The position numbers and the translations under genes are program-made. 64,000 nt of DNA, taken from contig NC_066313.1 in assembly GCF_022539315.1 (NCBI RefSeq), forward strand, positions 72,729,934 to 72,793,933, read 5' to 3'. Origin of the DNA: Serinus canaria. Its lineage: Eukaryota > Chordata > Aves > Passeriformes > Fringillidae. Shown here in pieces: positions 1 to 12,680 of the stretch (position 1 is its first letter; every line of letters starts with the position of its first letter). The notes under the pieces were generated by a model. That model was not told the origin of the DNA and searched no databases. It worked only from the letters and a program-made list of their open reading frames with translations.

Positions 1-157
1 TGCCTGTATTTTATTCAGCAATTGCTTTGAAAACAGTTGTTTGTAGTCAAGGCTCCAAGGCAACTTCACTGTTCAGACTGCCTTCATTACTGATTGTAAA
101 GGTGCTTTCAATGCTCAGGCAAAATTGAACCCATCATTCAGGATAATTTTGAATATC
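1..157. other. AT-rich DNA, no feature seen
   Basis: AT-rich sequence with no repeat, ORF or motif that I recognise, up to the edge of the hairpin that begins at 158. Confidence 0.5.
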
Positions 158-204
158 TGAAGCTCTGAACATATTGATTGTTCATCAATATGTTCAGAGC
201 TTCA
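158..204. repeat. Perfect 21-bp inverted repeat, 5-nt loop
   Basis: The 21 bases at 158-178 are the exact reverse complement of the 21 bases at 184-204. A 5-base spacer (179-183, TGTTC) separates them. Pairing stops sharply at both outer edges: 157 is C and 205 is T. A stem this perfect with so small a loop is unusual in old neutral DNA. It is too short for a canonical microRNA precursor, so a recent template-switch event is the simplest explanation, but that is inference. Confidence 0.95.
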
Positions 205-433
205 TCCCTTATCTGTACAATTTTTTTAGTGTGGATGGACTCCTGTCCCCATTACAAACGGGACACAGACAGGAGGCTTGGCTGGGGCTATTCATGCTCT
301 GACTTGGTAGCCAGCCCCCAGCAGCCTACTCTGATTGCATCTGCACAGAGCAGCCCAGCAGCAAGCACACAGGTTTTGGGTTTTTTTTTTACTTTATCAG
401 TTTTCATCAGTATTTGAAAGCCAATCTTCCTCA

Positions 434-516
434 AGAAAAAACAAACAGAAAACCCCCATAAACAAACCAACCAACTAACCAACCAGCCAAAAACCCAACC
501 TCAAACCAAACAAAAA
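434..516. repeat. A/C-rich low-complexity tract
   Basis: Degenerate run of AAAC, ACCA and CCAA units on the plus strand with almost no T or G. It is simple-sequence DNA with no sign of coding. The short ORFs overlapping it are products of this bias. Confidence 0.75.
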
Positions 517-2045
517 TATAGCACTTTTAAAAGCTGAAAATTGATGACATTTGTATTCTAGTTGAAGTGGGGTTAATATCCATTTTCATTCAGAATTGAA
601 ACAAATGGAAAAAAGCTTTACTCAAATATATTAATTTTTCAGACAGATATATAATTTCCCTAATGTCCATGTGTACTCCCAGAAGTCAAGTTACACATAG
701 ATTTATACAATTACCTGTATTAAATATTAGAAATCCCTCTTGCCCTGAGAATTTTCCTCCAGATGCTCTGAAATAATTACATTCAGTTGAAAGTATCTGT
801 AGTTGTTCTGTTGGATAAATTGGTTTATTGCCTACTTTGAATTCATTGAATATTATTCCTGTTTCTTCCTCTGTGTGAATCCTTAATTTTATATTCCTTC
901 TTGCCAGAAACAAATTGAAATAGATGTGCTGAACACATGGATATGAAGCAGTCTGCTCAGCAATAATTGCTTCATGACAGTTTTGAATTCTTCCAGTTCT
1001 TCTCCCTTTGGGATGCTTAAGTGGTTTGGATAGCATTAGTAAGAGATAGACAAAGTACTGTCTCGAGCTAAATTATATTATTGCAGACTTGATAAAATCT
1101 AAACATTTTTGAAACAATTGTTCTCTGAATAATTAGTGGATTCTGAAAATCTCCAAACATTACTGACTTTTACTACACTTTGCCGTTTTTAAAAGATCAC
1201 AAAAGAATTCCAGTCTTGGAGAGAAGTCAGCTTTCTAATAACACTGGAAACATTTCAAGAGCAGAAGATATCCAGGGCAATGGTTCTTTTTAATCCAATT
1301 TTTTTCAATATTGTCCATCCATAAATAATTACATAAATGATGCATATAAATAAAAGATTTCATAAAGTAACTTTACTGGTTTTCTTTACATTTAACAGAT
1401 CTAATATAGTCAGGAAATTCTCATGTTTAGATTTCAATATGAAACAAAATGCAAACACTCAGTCTCTAAATAAGTAAATAAACAAACCCATCTGTTAATA
1501 ATTCTTGTATATCAGCTATAGTTGTGCAAAAAGCAAATAAATTCAGCAAGGAGCTACAAAATAAATTCAATAGAGGGTTTTTTTTTTTAAACTCTCTTGG
1601 AAAAACAAGCTTTCTTTTTTCACTAAATAAGCTTTGCTAAAATTTCAGCATTGTCACATGTGATGCTTAGACATAGCCAGTGCGTCATTGACCTTGTAAA
1701 TCCAGTCTTGCCATCACTGGTAGACTCAAAAGTGGATATAATCCATCTTATAGCAGACTTAGTGGGACCTGCTTTGCTGTCTCTGTCTTTCTGTGGCTGC
1801 AGAGGGACCACTGGGCTAGGATTTCTGGGTTTTCAGTCTCCTGATGGTCATGCAAACATGTTTGGGCAGAACATCCCTAAAGAGCTCTACTGTTTCTCTC
1901 TGGGCAGAGTGTTGCAGGGGGTAGCCATAATCAAACCAATTAATGTGAACATGATCAAATGGTTATCATGCTAACCTTGCACCTTCTCAACATATAACAT
2001 CTTTAATATTAATATTAACCATGATTTTATAGTGGTTTTTTTCCA

Positions 2046-2050
<5 letters not shown>
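517..2050. other. AT-rich DNA, no gene seen
   Basis: No recognisable exon, repeat family or RNA gene. A 107-codon open frame (1651-1974, plus strand) has no recognisable domain and no splice-site context, and I treat it as chance. Confidence 0.5.

Positions 2051-2074
<24 letters not shown>
2051..2074. repeat. Poly(T) tract, 24 T
   Basis: Uninterrupted run of T, preceded by TTCTTC and followed by AATAAATAAGG on the plus strand. Read on the minus strand it is an A24 tail, but I see no AATAAA just upstream in that sense and no flanking target-site duplication. A processed retrocopy is therefore not supported. Confidence 0.9.
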
Positions 2075-2076
<2 letters not shown>

Positions 2077-4640
2077 TAAATAAGGTTTCTCTCTCCTTCA
2101 AAATACCTGGAAATATGCCTGGGAATGCTAAAATAATTAATTACATATTAGCATAAATAGTCTTCTTAAGCCAAATGACCACCTCAAATTGCACTTCAAT
2201 TTAAGCCAAATGTTTCAGAAAACCTGGGATATGTTATAAATCATGGTTATGCTGGGACCACAGTATACTGGAAAGGATACTTAAAAGGTAATAAAAAATT
2301 GCATACCTTCTGTTATACAAGCTGCAAATGTGGTTTAGGAGATGCAGATTTGGGTAGCTGTGTTTTCTTCTTTCATAATCACTCCACAGGGCAAAAATGC
2401 TGAGCACAGCCTAGCTATAATGTTAATATTGTAATTGAACATTTAGACCACAAACTATTTTAAGGTACCCCTTTAACAATAGAAAGGTCTAGAACACTGA
2501 AACAATAGTCATGGAGGAAGGCTTCTCATATTTAATCATCTGTTTCTCAGGTTCTTATCACTAATAAAGAACACACAAAAATCACCTGCACTCCCAGAGG
2601 TACAATATCTTTCCAGGGAAAGTATTTGCATACAGGAAGATTTTGAAAAATGTCATCTGAATACAAAATATGGGAAGAGACAAGGTACAGAATTACTACT
2701 GCCTAGGTGGTGCCTGAGGACTTGGACAGTGCTGAGTGTAGTGCTTCAGGTAAGTGTCTGTCAGCATCCAGCTAGTAAAGCCCTATTTTCAGGAATTTAC
2801 CTCTTTAGAAGTTATGAATTCATTTTGACGCAAAAGTGCTCCCAAAAAACCAGTCTCTTGTGATAAGGAATATATCTTTGAAAGATGATTGTCACTTGCA
2901 AATTATAAAAGTTTGACAAAATATGGCAAAATGTGTAAATGTAAGAAATTTATGGTAAAAAAATACATATTGAAAATGTTGGCATTGCTTGCAATTTTAA
3001 AAAAGAAAAATATTTCAAAATAGTTCAAGAATTAAAAACTACCTTCATGAGTCTGGCCAAGTCAAGTTCACAAGTTAAGGCTATCCTGTTTGTGAGCATT
3101 TATATCTGATTCCCTACAATTAGAGTTCTCAGTTGAAGTGATAATGTGGAAGTCTGGCTAATAAGTATTAATTTCAGTTCAAGAGGATTTCAATCTGCAC
3201 ATAGCTTATTAAGTCTACAGCTAAAAGGATTCCATTTTGATCATTTAGTCTGATTTTGTGCACAGTGCAGGCCATTGAATTTTAATATATCAAGATATCC
3301 ATACACAGCCCAGACGTGTCATCTGAAAGTGTGCTTGGGAATGAATAATTATTTATGTCTGTGTGTCTCCATTTTCCCATTTACAACTCCTTTTCAAGTC
3401 AGACAAAAATGTGAATGAGACCGACTCACTGTCTCTAACATGCTGTTTTGGGTGATGCAGTTTAAATGTAAAACAAAACGCAATTTTAAATAACTTAACA
3501 GTCAAAATAGAATGCATCTCTAATTCTTTATTCCTGAAGTTTCTATGTTCCCAATTAAATAACAAAATCTATTTTACTGGTGGGTTTTAAAAGAATACCA
3601 AGGTTACAATTCACTAAATATAGGAGTAAAAGAATGGGCTTTTTTACATTTAGAATTAAATCAGTCTTCAAATAACAATTTTATAAAAATGCCTAATCAT
3701 ACTTCCTTTGGATTTTTATTGACATATGGTGTTAAATATATTAGATATTCACTGTCTATTTATAAATCAGATCACCTGTGGGGAGAAAATCTTTATTTAT
3801 GCTTCCACCTTCCATATGCAGAGAAAGCCACTAAAAGTAGTTTGAATCTGGCAAGCTGATCACTGTGACAATAAAAGGTTTAAACAGCAAGATATCTCTC
3901 TGCTTTCAGTAACATCTAGCAATTTTATTCCCTCTGTGTACACCATTCAATATTTTCAAACATTATGAATGCCACACCTTTCTTTTTATACTCTGGAAAA
4001 CTGACTACATTATTACTAAATTTGTAATATTTAATGTGTCATGGAAAGCAAAAAACGTCCCTGAGAATGCAGAAAACTTACACAATTTGTTTTAAATAGC
4101 CAATCATTCAGACGGGGTTTTTCCCAGGAAAACTCTTTTTAAAGTCATTTAGTACCTGATTTTTTAAGATATAATAATATTGTTGTGATATTTTTCCACC
4201 AACCAAAAATTGTAACAGGGATGTAATTCTTGATTGCATTTTTTAAAAATTGAGATTTTTTTTTTTGTTTCATTTGTTTGCAACAACTTTATGCTTGATA
4301 CTAGTGTGGTAAAACATACCCTGTAGAAGCCTGCATAGTCTTATCTCAATCCTTTATTTTTTAATAGGAAATTTAAGGTTTGAACTACTAAATAGGTTCC
4401 CATGGAAAAGACTGGGAGTAATCAAGCAAGAGGCGTTATATTATTTACAACACATTCATCTGTCTTTAATCTCAATGAAGGATGTGTCATACAAGTCAGA
4501 TCTACCCTGAATCATTTAAAGAGAAGATTGAGGAATGCAATGGGTACAGCAAGGGATGATTGGATCAAGTGGCAGGTGCACAGTTTAGTGACAATATCAG
4601 CATGCATTTGACTAAACAGGCTACCGAAATCAACTTTTGT
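2075..4640. other. AT-rich DNA, no gene seen
   Basis: No recognisable exon or repeat family. A consensus-like splice donor (CAG|GTAAGT at 2747-2755) follows an AG at 2705-2706, which would bound a 43-base open segment. Such pairs are expected by chance in 64 kb, so it is not called an exon. Confidence 0.45.
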
Positions 4641-5880
4641 TATGAATAAATGTGAGGAATTACAGGAGTTTTGCTCAAATGGACAGGCATCTTCCATTTG
4701 GCATCTTCCAAATGAGCACAATAGGATTGTGTTCATTTGCCCGTTTGGTGGAATCATTAAGTCAGTGTAAGACTTGTAAGTTCCTCTTCAGAGAGTGCCC
4801 TACCAGCCACTGGCATGCACTCCCAATTCCAGCAGGAATTCCCTGGGTCTGGCTTTATAATTACCTGCTCAAGCCCATAATGCAGAGGGAGAGGGCTGAG
4901 GTGGCTGCCTGCACCATGAGGAATGGAGGGAGACTTCTGCTGTGTGAGGGGAACTGTACCAACTGCTCATCCAAACTGTGTTCCTGTGCTCTATTCAGAG
5001 ACATAAATGGAACAAGAACCTTTCTTCAGCATCACACAACCCTCTGGAAAGTGGATGAGATCTCAGGGTATACCTTGGAAGATGAGGGTGCTGAGGAAAT
5101 CTGACCAATTAAGATCTAATTTCAGACAGCTGCTACTGAGATTGAACCATTCCAAGCCTTGATGGTCCTGACTGGCCTCACCTGTGTGTCCCACCCATGC
5201 CTTCTTGGCCCAAGAGCGCCACAGCAGCTTGTCCTGTGTACCTGGATCTTCCCTGAGCTATCCTGCAGATACAATCATTTCCTGTCCCTTGTCCCCTGAA
5301 TGATCCCAAACCAATGTTGAAGGAAACCTCTTCTCCAGACCAGTTTCTGGCCCAGATTCCTGCTCTAGCCCCTGACTGCTATTCCTTGATGGACCTTGGT
5401 CTCAATCAATACCTCAATTTGCCTTGGTATGACTGAGCAGTGCACAGAAAGTGGCTCAGTCACCAGCCCAGGACTTCTCAGGTGCTAAGGACTGCACCCC
5501 ACAAGCACCATCATGGCCTGTGCTAGGGTCATCCTCAGTGCCCAAGTAGACAGAGCAGCAAACCCTGGGAGAATTAATCCCATCTTTCTCTTTTCTGCAG
5601 CTCTGCTCCCAAAATCAGAGCTGTTCATTGGTATCTTGCCTGGCAAAGTGAGGAGACATCATCTTGATCTGATGTCTGGGAGGGTGTTGCAATTTGATAC
5701 TTTTCTCCCAGCGGTAAACATTGAGAGTCTCAGCCGCTCCCTAATTCCCTGCTGACTGTGGAAACCGCTGGAGCATGACTGGAGTGTGCTGAACATGTCC
5801 TGGAACTCCTCCTGTGTGGAGGAGAAGCATGACATGCTATAACTCATCCATGAGACTGAAGGAAAAAGAGGGAACTCTTA
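4640..5880. other. GC-richer unclassified block, possible old repeat
   Basis: Base composition rises clearly above the AT-rich flanks from about 4.79 kb to 5.85 kb, with many CTG, CCC and CAGC words. It contains a 150-codon open frame (4652-5104) and an 80-codon open frame (5513-5755), both plus strand. Neither shows a domain, signal peptide or family that I recognise. There is no CR1-type tail at either end. It may be an old retroelement fragment, a retrocopy worn beyond recognition, or unique GC-rich DNA. I cannot tell which from sequence alone. Confidence 0.35.
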
Positions 5881-8800
5881 GGAAGACAGCACACCACAAG
5901 GGAGGAAATGTCATGATTACCGCTTAAGCTTACATGACATTTCCAGACTTGTAGTTTTATCGACTTATTAAAAACCTACAGTCTGCATTTTCAGCAGTTT
6001 AACTCATCTGCTTATTCTGCTGAACTATTTTTGGAGAATTTCCTTTGTTGTTTAACTCACATTAGCTTTTAAATGCATTCATTCATTCTGTTCCAATTCT
6101 GCCTCTTTAGTCATGTAATTATTTCCATGTTTTTGTGCCAAATATCTAGTGGCATCTTTACCTTAAGTGGTGGTCAGATTTGCCAAAAGATTTTATATGC
6201 ATGTATATATTTGATAAAAAAAAACACAAAAAACCTAATTTGGCTAAACCTAACTTCCCAAAATTAATTGCTTTAAAGTAAACAAGGAATTATTCTAACA
6301 CTTGAGTGTATAAGATAAGATCTAGGTAATAAATTCACTTTTTTTAAGATGCAGTGTTTTTTCACTGTAGACTGAGCTTATATTTTTTTGCTTTAGGAGC
6401 CAGGCACTCAAATTCTTCACCTTAATGGTAATTTTCTTCAGAGGTGCTATTTGGAGCCCCTTAACAGAGAAAGATCCAATTGCCCTGAGAAGATACTTTT
6501 CTTCAAAACTGTCTGTACTGCTAGAAATAGGTGTAATTTGAACCAGGTGTTGTTTTCTCTGTTTTGAACATTCCCCCAAACCTATGCCATGACCTTTAAT
6601 CTCTCCATGAAATCACAAATCCTTGGTGTCAGACTGAAAAGCAAACCTGTGGTGGTCTATAAAGAAACCAGCTCATTATTCAGCTGCCGTTTTTTGGAAG
6701 AAGACTATTTAAAAACAAAAGCAGTTTCAGGGCACAAAGAGCTGTTGTGCTTTAAAGTCCCTCATATCGAGGCTTTACTCCACTGGAATGATTACCCTCC
6801 CTACTAATTCCCAAGAAATGATGCTTCTACTAAGGTAGGCACATCAACTTAAAAAAAACCTCTGGGTAACAAACTTTGGTATGTCAATTATTGTTCTCAG
6901 GTAATCTGGCATACATTTGTAGACTTGGGTTGAGGCTTCTGGCAAAACTTTCTCTGCTGCACCGTCTGTGGGATCAGAATCCAATCTTCCTTCTCTTCAT
7001 CTAAAAGAAGATAAAGGTGAATATGTTGTCTGCCAAGGTCACTGCTACCATCCCCCCTTCTTTTGCTCCATGCTGATGCTTCAGAGAAAACAGGAGGTGG
7101 AGGAGGTGGTCTTGGTCTGTTGATGCAGACTGAGGGAACTGAGGGATTCCCCTCAGTTCCCATGACTCACCCATGCATGGAAAAAGCTTTTTTTGCACTT
7201 TGACGTACCTTTTCACTGACAATGGTACAGCTCAACTTAAGTGCAAACCTACAGAGTCCTTACCTTACAGTCCACACAGAATAGCTTTAAATAGAGGTCA
7301 CCTTTCTCTCTTCTCTTTGCTTTTCAACCCTCATCCATTATTTACTCAATTCTTTCTCTCTTGGATCAATATCTTCAGGCTAAAAACTTAAACTGTGAAA
7401 GTTCAGCTGATTCTCATCCATCTGTGTTCCTGTACTCTTTGAAGGGCTGTGTTGTGACTAAAATCCTGTTTAGAAAATATGTCTAAATGATCAAATTAAC
7501 CAGAAATAGCAGTTCTGTCTCGTTGTTTATATTTAGGCTAATTAAGTGACGTAACATAGATGGGCATCCTTTCAGTTACAAGAAAGGATCAGGCACAACT
7601 GACATACTTTCAAGAAGAAACTCTTGAAGACAGATTGGTTTTCTTTTTATTTTGGCTTCTCAAATGTCCACACTACCAATCTGAGAAACAAATGTTTTTC
7701 CCTCAATATTTCTTTTCCTCTTTCTGACACGTTATGTTTAGAACTGTTATTACATTACTCGCATTGCTGCTAGCCCAGAGACTGATATCTTGCTTTTGTT
7801 GGTAAGTACTTTTGTCCAGTCAGTCAACCACAGCCAATCAAGTCAATGGTCAGCCTTGCTAGGTTGTGGGAGCACAGGGTGATCAGCAGTTATTTTCTGT
7901 TCAGGGATGGATGCTTGGGAGCAAAATAGAAGCAGCACCATTCATGTGTTGCTGAATTGGAGCAGTATATTTGTGTGAAACCTACATATTTATATGAATT
8001 CTGCAAGGCCAGCTTTCCTAGGGAAAGGTTAAACTGCTGAAGATACCAGGCTGGTTCTCTGAATTTCCCAGTGGTTGCCTCTGAACTTAAAGAGGACACA
8101 CATTTTGATGTTTAACTATTTATGTTTAGTGACTTCAGATCAAAGATGTTGTACTTGTGGGATGCACTGAGACACAAGACTTCCTGTGGCATTTCATAAC
8201 ACTAAACACACTGAGGGAAGCAGATCAATATTCATCAGTAAGCACCGTAGAATTTATCACTGATATTCATCTTGCCTGAAAGAAGTTGAAATCCTCTGCA
8301 AGAAAGGACTGTCTCAGAAATGAAAATCAGAGAGGAAAAATTTTTGTGAAAGACCGTGGTTTTTAAAACTTCATAATCTGATTAGAAAATGCATTTCTAA
8401 GATGACATTGCAAAAGTTATTCTTTTCAATTCTATGCTTTGATATATTTTCAACATAGTAGCAGAGTTAAAACTTGTGGAACTGAAAGTATACCTAGAGA
8501 TGAAGAGAAAGCAGTAACTGAAGAGGATCTCTGTGTTGCATTTCTATTTGTAGGGAGACAAGCTGTGCTTTTGTTTACAGTGAGGGAATGCAGACAAGGA
8601 CATCTACTTTCTTTACTGTTCCACACTTCTTTTTTGATTCAGTAATCCAGTCTTTGATGTGGGATGAGTCAGACATCAACAGCAGATTTTACATTTTCTT
8701 AGTCTGCTTCTGGGTGCATTACAATGTTATGATTAGCTGAGAGCATAAGTTCTTTTCCAAATTATAACAGCATGGTTCTGCTTCCTCTTCCCAACACATA

Positions 8801-9867
8801 CCAGATCCCTCTGTGGGGTGGTTCCAAAAGTGAGCCCAAAAGGCAGTAATACCAACTCATCAAGAAAAATCACAGATCTGACCCCTCACCTTTGGGAACA
8901 GGTTCACAAGAGGGATGTTAAATGTGCCACTGCATGACAACAGGTGAGTTTAGTATCTCCCATCTGCAGGCATGATAAGGAAATGACTGTAAAAACTTCT
9001 GCCTTAAATAGTTCTAAGTTCTAGAAATATGTCATTAAATCTGCTTTTCAGGAAAAACATAAGAACTACTTAATGTATCAGTATTTTGGGGATTAAGTAA
9101 ATCTACAGATGATGTTTCTTTTAACAGAGAGTGGAGTGATTGTAATGACTGGAATTCTAGGTAGACTGATCTGAAAAATATTACCAAATTATTTGAACAT
9201 CTTGACAATGGAAATTGTTTTAGTGCAGATTTATTTTCCAAAAAGTAGTGATTTTTTTTTTTAGCTACTTTAATTTTAGAAATAGCAACAAGACAAACAG
9301 TAGGATAATGAACTGCTACAGTGGAATTGGGCTATAAATCAGGGGAATCTGAATGATTAAAAAAAATAAATTGAAAAACATTTCATTTTTTTCATGTCCC
9401 TAACTGGTAACATTCTTCCTCAAACCTAGTTCACACATTAATTTCAGGAGTTTCAGTTCAAATTCATCTCTTTCTTCTATTCCTCTATATGGTCAGTTTT
9501 GGATAAATGAGAATTGTTGATTATAAACCTCCTACAGCAGAAATGAAAAAAAAGAAAAAAAGAATAATGGGTAAACTGTTTCAAAGGACAGTAATTTATA
9601 TAAGACATCTGGACATCTGACTCATAGGAAGGAAACTAGTACTAATAAGAAGAAAATTCAGAGAATGAAGAATTTGCTTACTTTTACACAGACTGATTTA
9701 TGGGACTTTGGCCTTATTTTAATTTTGTATTGATTACAAAGCCTTTGCATAGGTTAATGATAAAGGTTAAAACTCCTTCAATAGTGAAAAGAATTGAAAA
9801 GATGGATTTCTTCATTTAAAACAGGCATTATTGGCAACGCTGATTCCAGTACCCTAGAGCCTTGAAG
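5881..9867. other. AT-rich DNA, no gene seen
   Basis: No exon, recognised repeat or RNA gene. A single TGACGTAA word, resembling a cAMP-response element, occurs at 7547-7554 in otherwise CpG-poor DNA. The short open frames here are chance. Confidence 0.45.
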
Positions 9868-9899
9868 TTATAATGAACATGTCTTATAATGAACATGGA
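9868..9899. repeat. Short tandem duplication, 16-bp unit x2
   Basis: The 16 bases at 9868-9883 are repeated directly at 9884-9899. Only the last two bases differ (TC versus GA), so this is a near-perfect small tandem duplication, probably from replication slippage. Confidence 0.85.
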
Positions 9900-11210
9900 T
9901 TTAGAAACTATGGCCCAAGAAAGCAATAGGAATAGATCTAATGAAGGTTACTGTGGTTCTCTATACTTCAGACATAGTTATTTTTGGTCTCTGTCTGGAA
10001 AATAAACCCAAGTCTTTTAGACACCTAAGACTTGCAATTTTAGCAATGTAGTTTTAACATATATGTTATTTATGGTAAACGTGACCTACAAGTTAAAAAA
10101 GTACACGTTAGCTATTTCAACAAATTATGTTATCATTTTTTTATTCTTAAGAATGTGAAACAAATGGAAATGTTTTGGTCTATGACACCATTTGTTTGTG
10201 TTACATTAACTCATAAAAGCTTTGTTTTCTCAATGGAAATACTGAGTTCATTAATGTATAATGTGAAACAAATGCCACTGTCAACTTTGAAAGAAAACTT
10301 TCAAATACTGGTCTAGAGACTTAATGTCTGCTACTCTTTCAGTTAAAATGACTTGCCAGACTTATGGTAAGATCATTGGTTACACTCTATTTCTTGTGTA
10401 TACAGGTTTCATAAAATATGCACAGTTAAACATGATATGTTGGATTCATTTCCTAATATATTGTCAACTATGAAGAATTTTCTTAGCTAATACTATTAGG
10501 CAGGTTTCTTAATTGGTTTCTAACAATAACAGTAATACTATTCCTTTGTTTGTATGTGAGATTACTTGCATCTTGATATTCCCTCTACAGTTAAAATTGC
10601 TATTTGTGTTGGTTTGTGTATTATTACAATGATAGAATTTACAAAGTTAAAAAAAAGGAGGATTTTAGATAAAATTATTTCCTCCAAATAAATATTACAG
10701 AAAATTTCTTGAGTATTTATGCAGTTTGGTTGGTTTCTAAGTGAGCACAGTTTCTCTGTTCCACATCACCTTGTGGCATACAGCTCAGGTACAGCTTTTT
10801 GGTACTCAGAGTTCTCCCTGGGATCTTGATACAGGTTGCATGGGCTACTTAGGAGCAGCAATGAAAGCTCAATGACTACATTTCACTGAAAGAAATGACT
10901 GGCCAGTTGCAGAGGTGAGACTTATGAAGACATTGAAAATTTGCTGCTATGTTTTCTATCACATTATAGAACCTTCCTATGATGCTAAGCAAGACTCCAA
11001 ATTTAAGTGGCTTCATTGGTTATGTCTGCATTGTCAAGTAACTTAGCTTGTGAGTTGTCTCCTGGTTTCAGCTCTGCTTACCCACATCACATGGACGTTT
11101 GTTCACTTGATGCCTCATGATTTGGCTTTCATATTTTCAGATTCTATATAATTCTGAGCTTCATTTTAGGGAATAGTAAGCTCTCTTCACAGAGTATAAA
11201 ATAATTCCTT
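9900..11210. other. AT-rich DNA, no gene seen
   Basis: No recognisable feature apart from ordinary short A/T runs. Confidence 0.45.
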
Positions 11211-11215
11211 CTCTA

Positions 11216-11551
11216 GCTGGTGACCAAGGAAAAATTATCCAAATCTCAGCCCAAGAGCATAAACAGCAGTGGACTGAAGAGAGAAAAACAAGGATGAGAC
11301 TTCATGAGCTAAAGCTGTAACAGGACAATTAACTCCATTATGCTAATGGACCAGAACTTATAGAAGTGTGAAGCTCCATGACCAGTCATCCATTTTGGGA
11401 CCAATTTTAGGTTTACCTGGGGTGTAGCCCCGGCTGGGCTCTTGTGCTCTTGTGCCCAAGGTGGATCTATTGAGGCCTCCTACTAAATACCTACTTTATT
11501 CTTTAGCTCTGTCTAGTCTCTGTTCCAGGTCGGCCTTCACAAGGCATCACA
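11216..11551 (+). mobile_element. Solo LTR, ERV-L-like
   Basis: The stretch with GCTGTAACAGGACAATTAAC, then GTGTAGCCCCGGCTGGGCTC, then CTGTCTAGTCTCTGTTCC, closing on GGCATCACA, matches an avian ERV-L-type LTR as I remember it. It ends in CA at 11551. The 5-bp word CTCTA sits just outside both ends (11211-11215 and 11552-11556), consistent with a 5-bp target-site duplication. The first base does not start with the canonical TG, so the left edge may be eroded. No internal viral sequence flanks it, so it is a solo LTR. The family name is recall, not a search result. Confidence 0.75.
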
Positions 11552-11556
11552 CTCTA

Positions 11557-12600
11557 TGGCTGAGCATTAAGGAAAATGATCTTGGTCACTCCAAAGTAAA
11601 CTTCAAGTTCTGTGGATAATTCATTCCAAGGACTGCTTCCAAAAGGCAATACAAACCAGACGGCTCAAGGCTTGGGTTTCTCAACCCTGCAGAGTCCCTC
11701 AACAGCAGGCTTTTTATTTTCAAACACTTTCCCTTGCCTGGATATCATATCCCAGAGTTTGTAATGTGTTCCTTCAGCTTCATGTTATAAAAACACCACC
11801 TGGTGGGTTGCAGCAGAGCTCTGATATTTATTTCGGACACTTTGAACTAAAACAAACAAACCAAATGATAACTGGATCTCTGAGCCTGGGAGATCACTGT
11901 GTGTGGCTTAAAAGACATGCAAGGCATTGTACCATGTAAAGGAGGTTTGTTTAGCAGTTTCTTCTAGGTACTGCTGTCCCTGAGCACAGCAGGCATGAGC
12001 CACTCAACACACTTTGCCTGAGGGATCTCCTTCTGGGACACATATCTAGCTATGTAAATGTAGCTGCAATGATGCTTTCTGTGCTTTGACAGGAAACACT
12101 TTCATGAAGTACTGGCTTCTCATAAATGTTTGCACACATCAGATATTGCCTATTTCCATGGCAATATGCAGCCCTCAATCATGCCCTTCAACACCAGGTA
12201 CTGAAACCAAAATTGATTAGAATCAAGGGTTTAGGCATAAAAATGAAAATATTCTACTACAGGTGAGAGAATATGAACTTGATCAATATTTAACCTTTTT
12301 TTTTACTATTTATTATTTATTTTCCTACCTAAAATTTCTAAAATGTAATCTATTTGCCACAGCTACATGATTCAATATTTAGTTTTAGTTTTCCATCAAA
12401 GATATAAAGCTTGATGGTAGGGGATATACTGGGAAACACTCCCTGGTCACTCAGTGTTGAACCTGTTATGTAACTAAGTGTAGGGTTTGACTATTTAAAT
12501 TCAGACCAAATATGTACATCTGAGTACTCCACCATCTTTTTCTGCATTTTCTTATTTCTCTATGTTTACTGTAATGCAAACTGCTGTAACTAACTTTGAT
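11557..12600. other. AT-rich DNA, no gene seen
   Basis: No recognisable exon or repeat family. Confidence 0.45.
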
Positions 12601-12604
12601 TCAG

Positions 12605-12680
12605 TTGTCTACCTAGAAGGGCCAAAAGTCACTGGAGATGCTCTAAGGCATCCAAGACATCCTGAAAGTGTTTTATAAGA
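12605..12680. repeat. Short block shared with 17.8 kb
   Basis: Contains the word ATCCAAGACATCCT in a similar context (CCTA before, TGGAG nearby) to that at about 17839-17852. The shared block suggests both are fragments of one interspersed repeat that I cannot name. The match is short and could be chance. Confidence 0.3.

Noticed and set aside
158..204. MicroRNA precursor
   Set aside because: A 21-bp stem with a 5-nt loop is shorter than usual precursors, and pairing does not extend beyond the arms.
2707..2749. 43-base segment between an AG and a consensus CAG|GTAAGT donor
   Set aside because: The acceptor side is pyrimidine-poor and such pairs are common by chance.
4652..5104. 150-codon open frame, the longest on the plus strand
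   Set aside because: No recognisable domain, no splice or retrocopy signature, and no polyadenylation signal. Composition alone can explain it.
7547..7554. TGACGTAA as a regulatory site
   Set aside because: A single 8-mer without conserved context is not enough to call a functional element.
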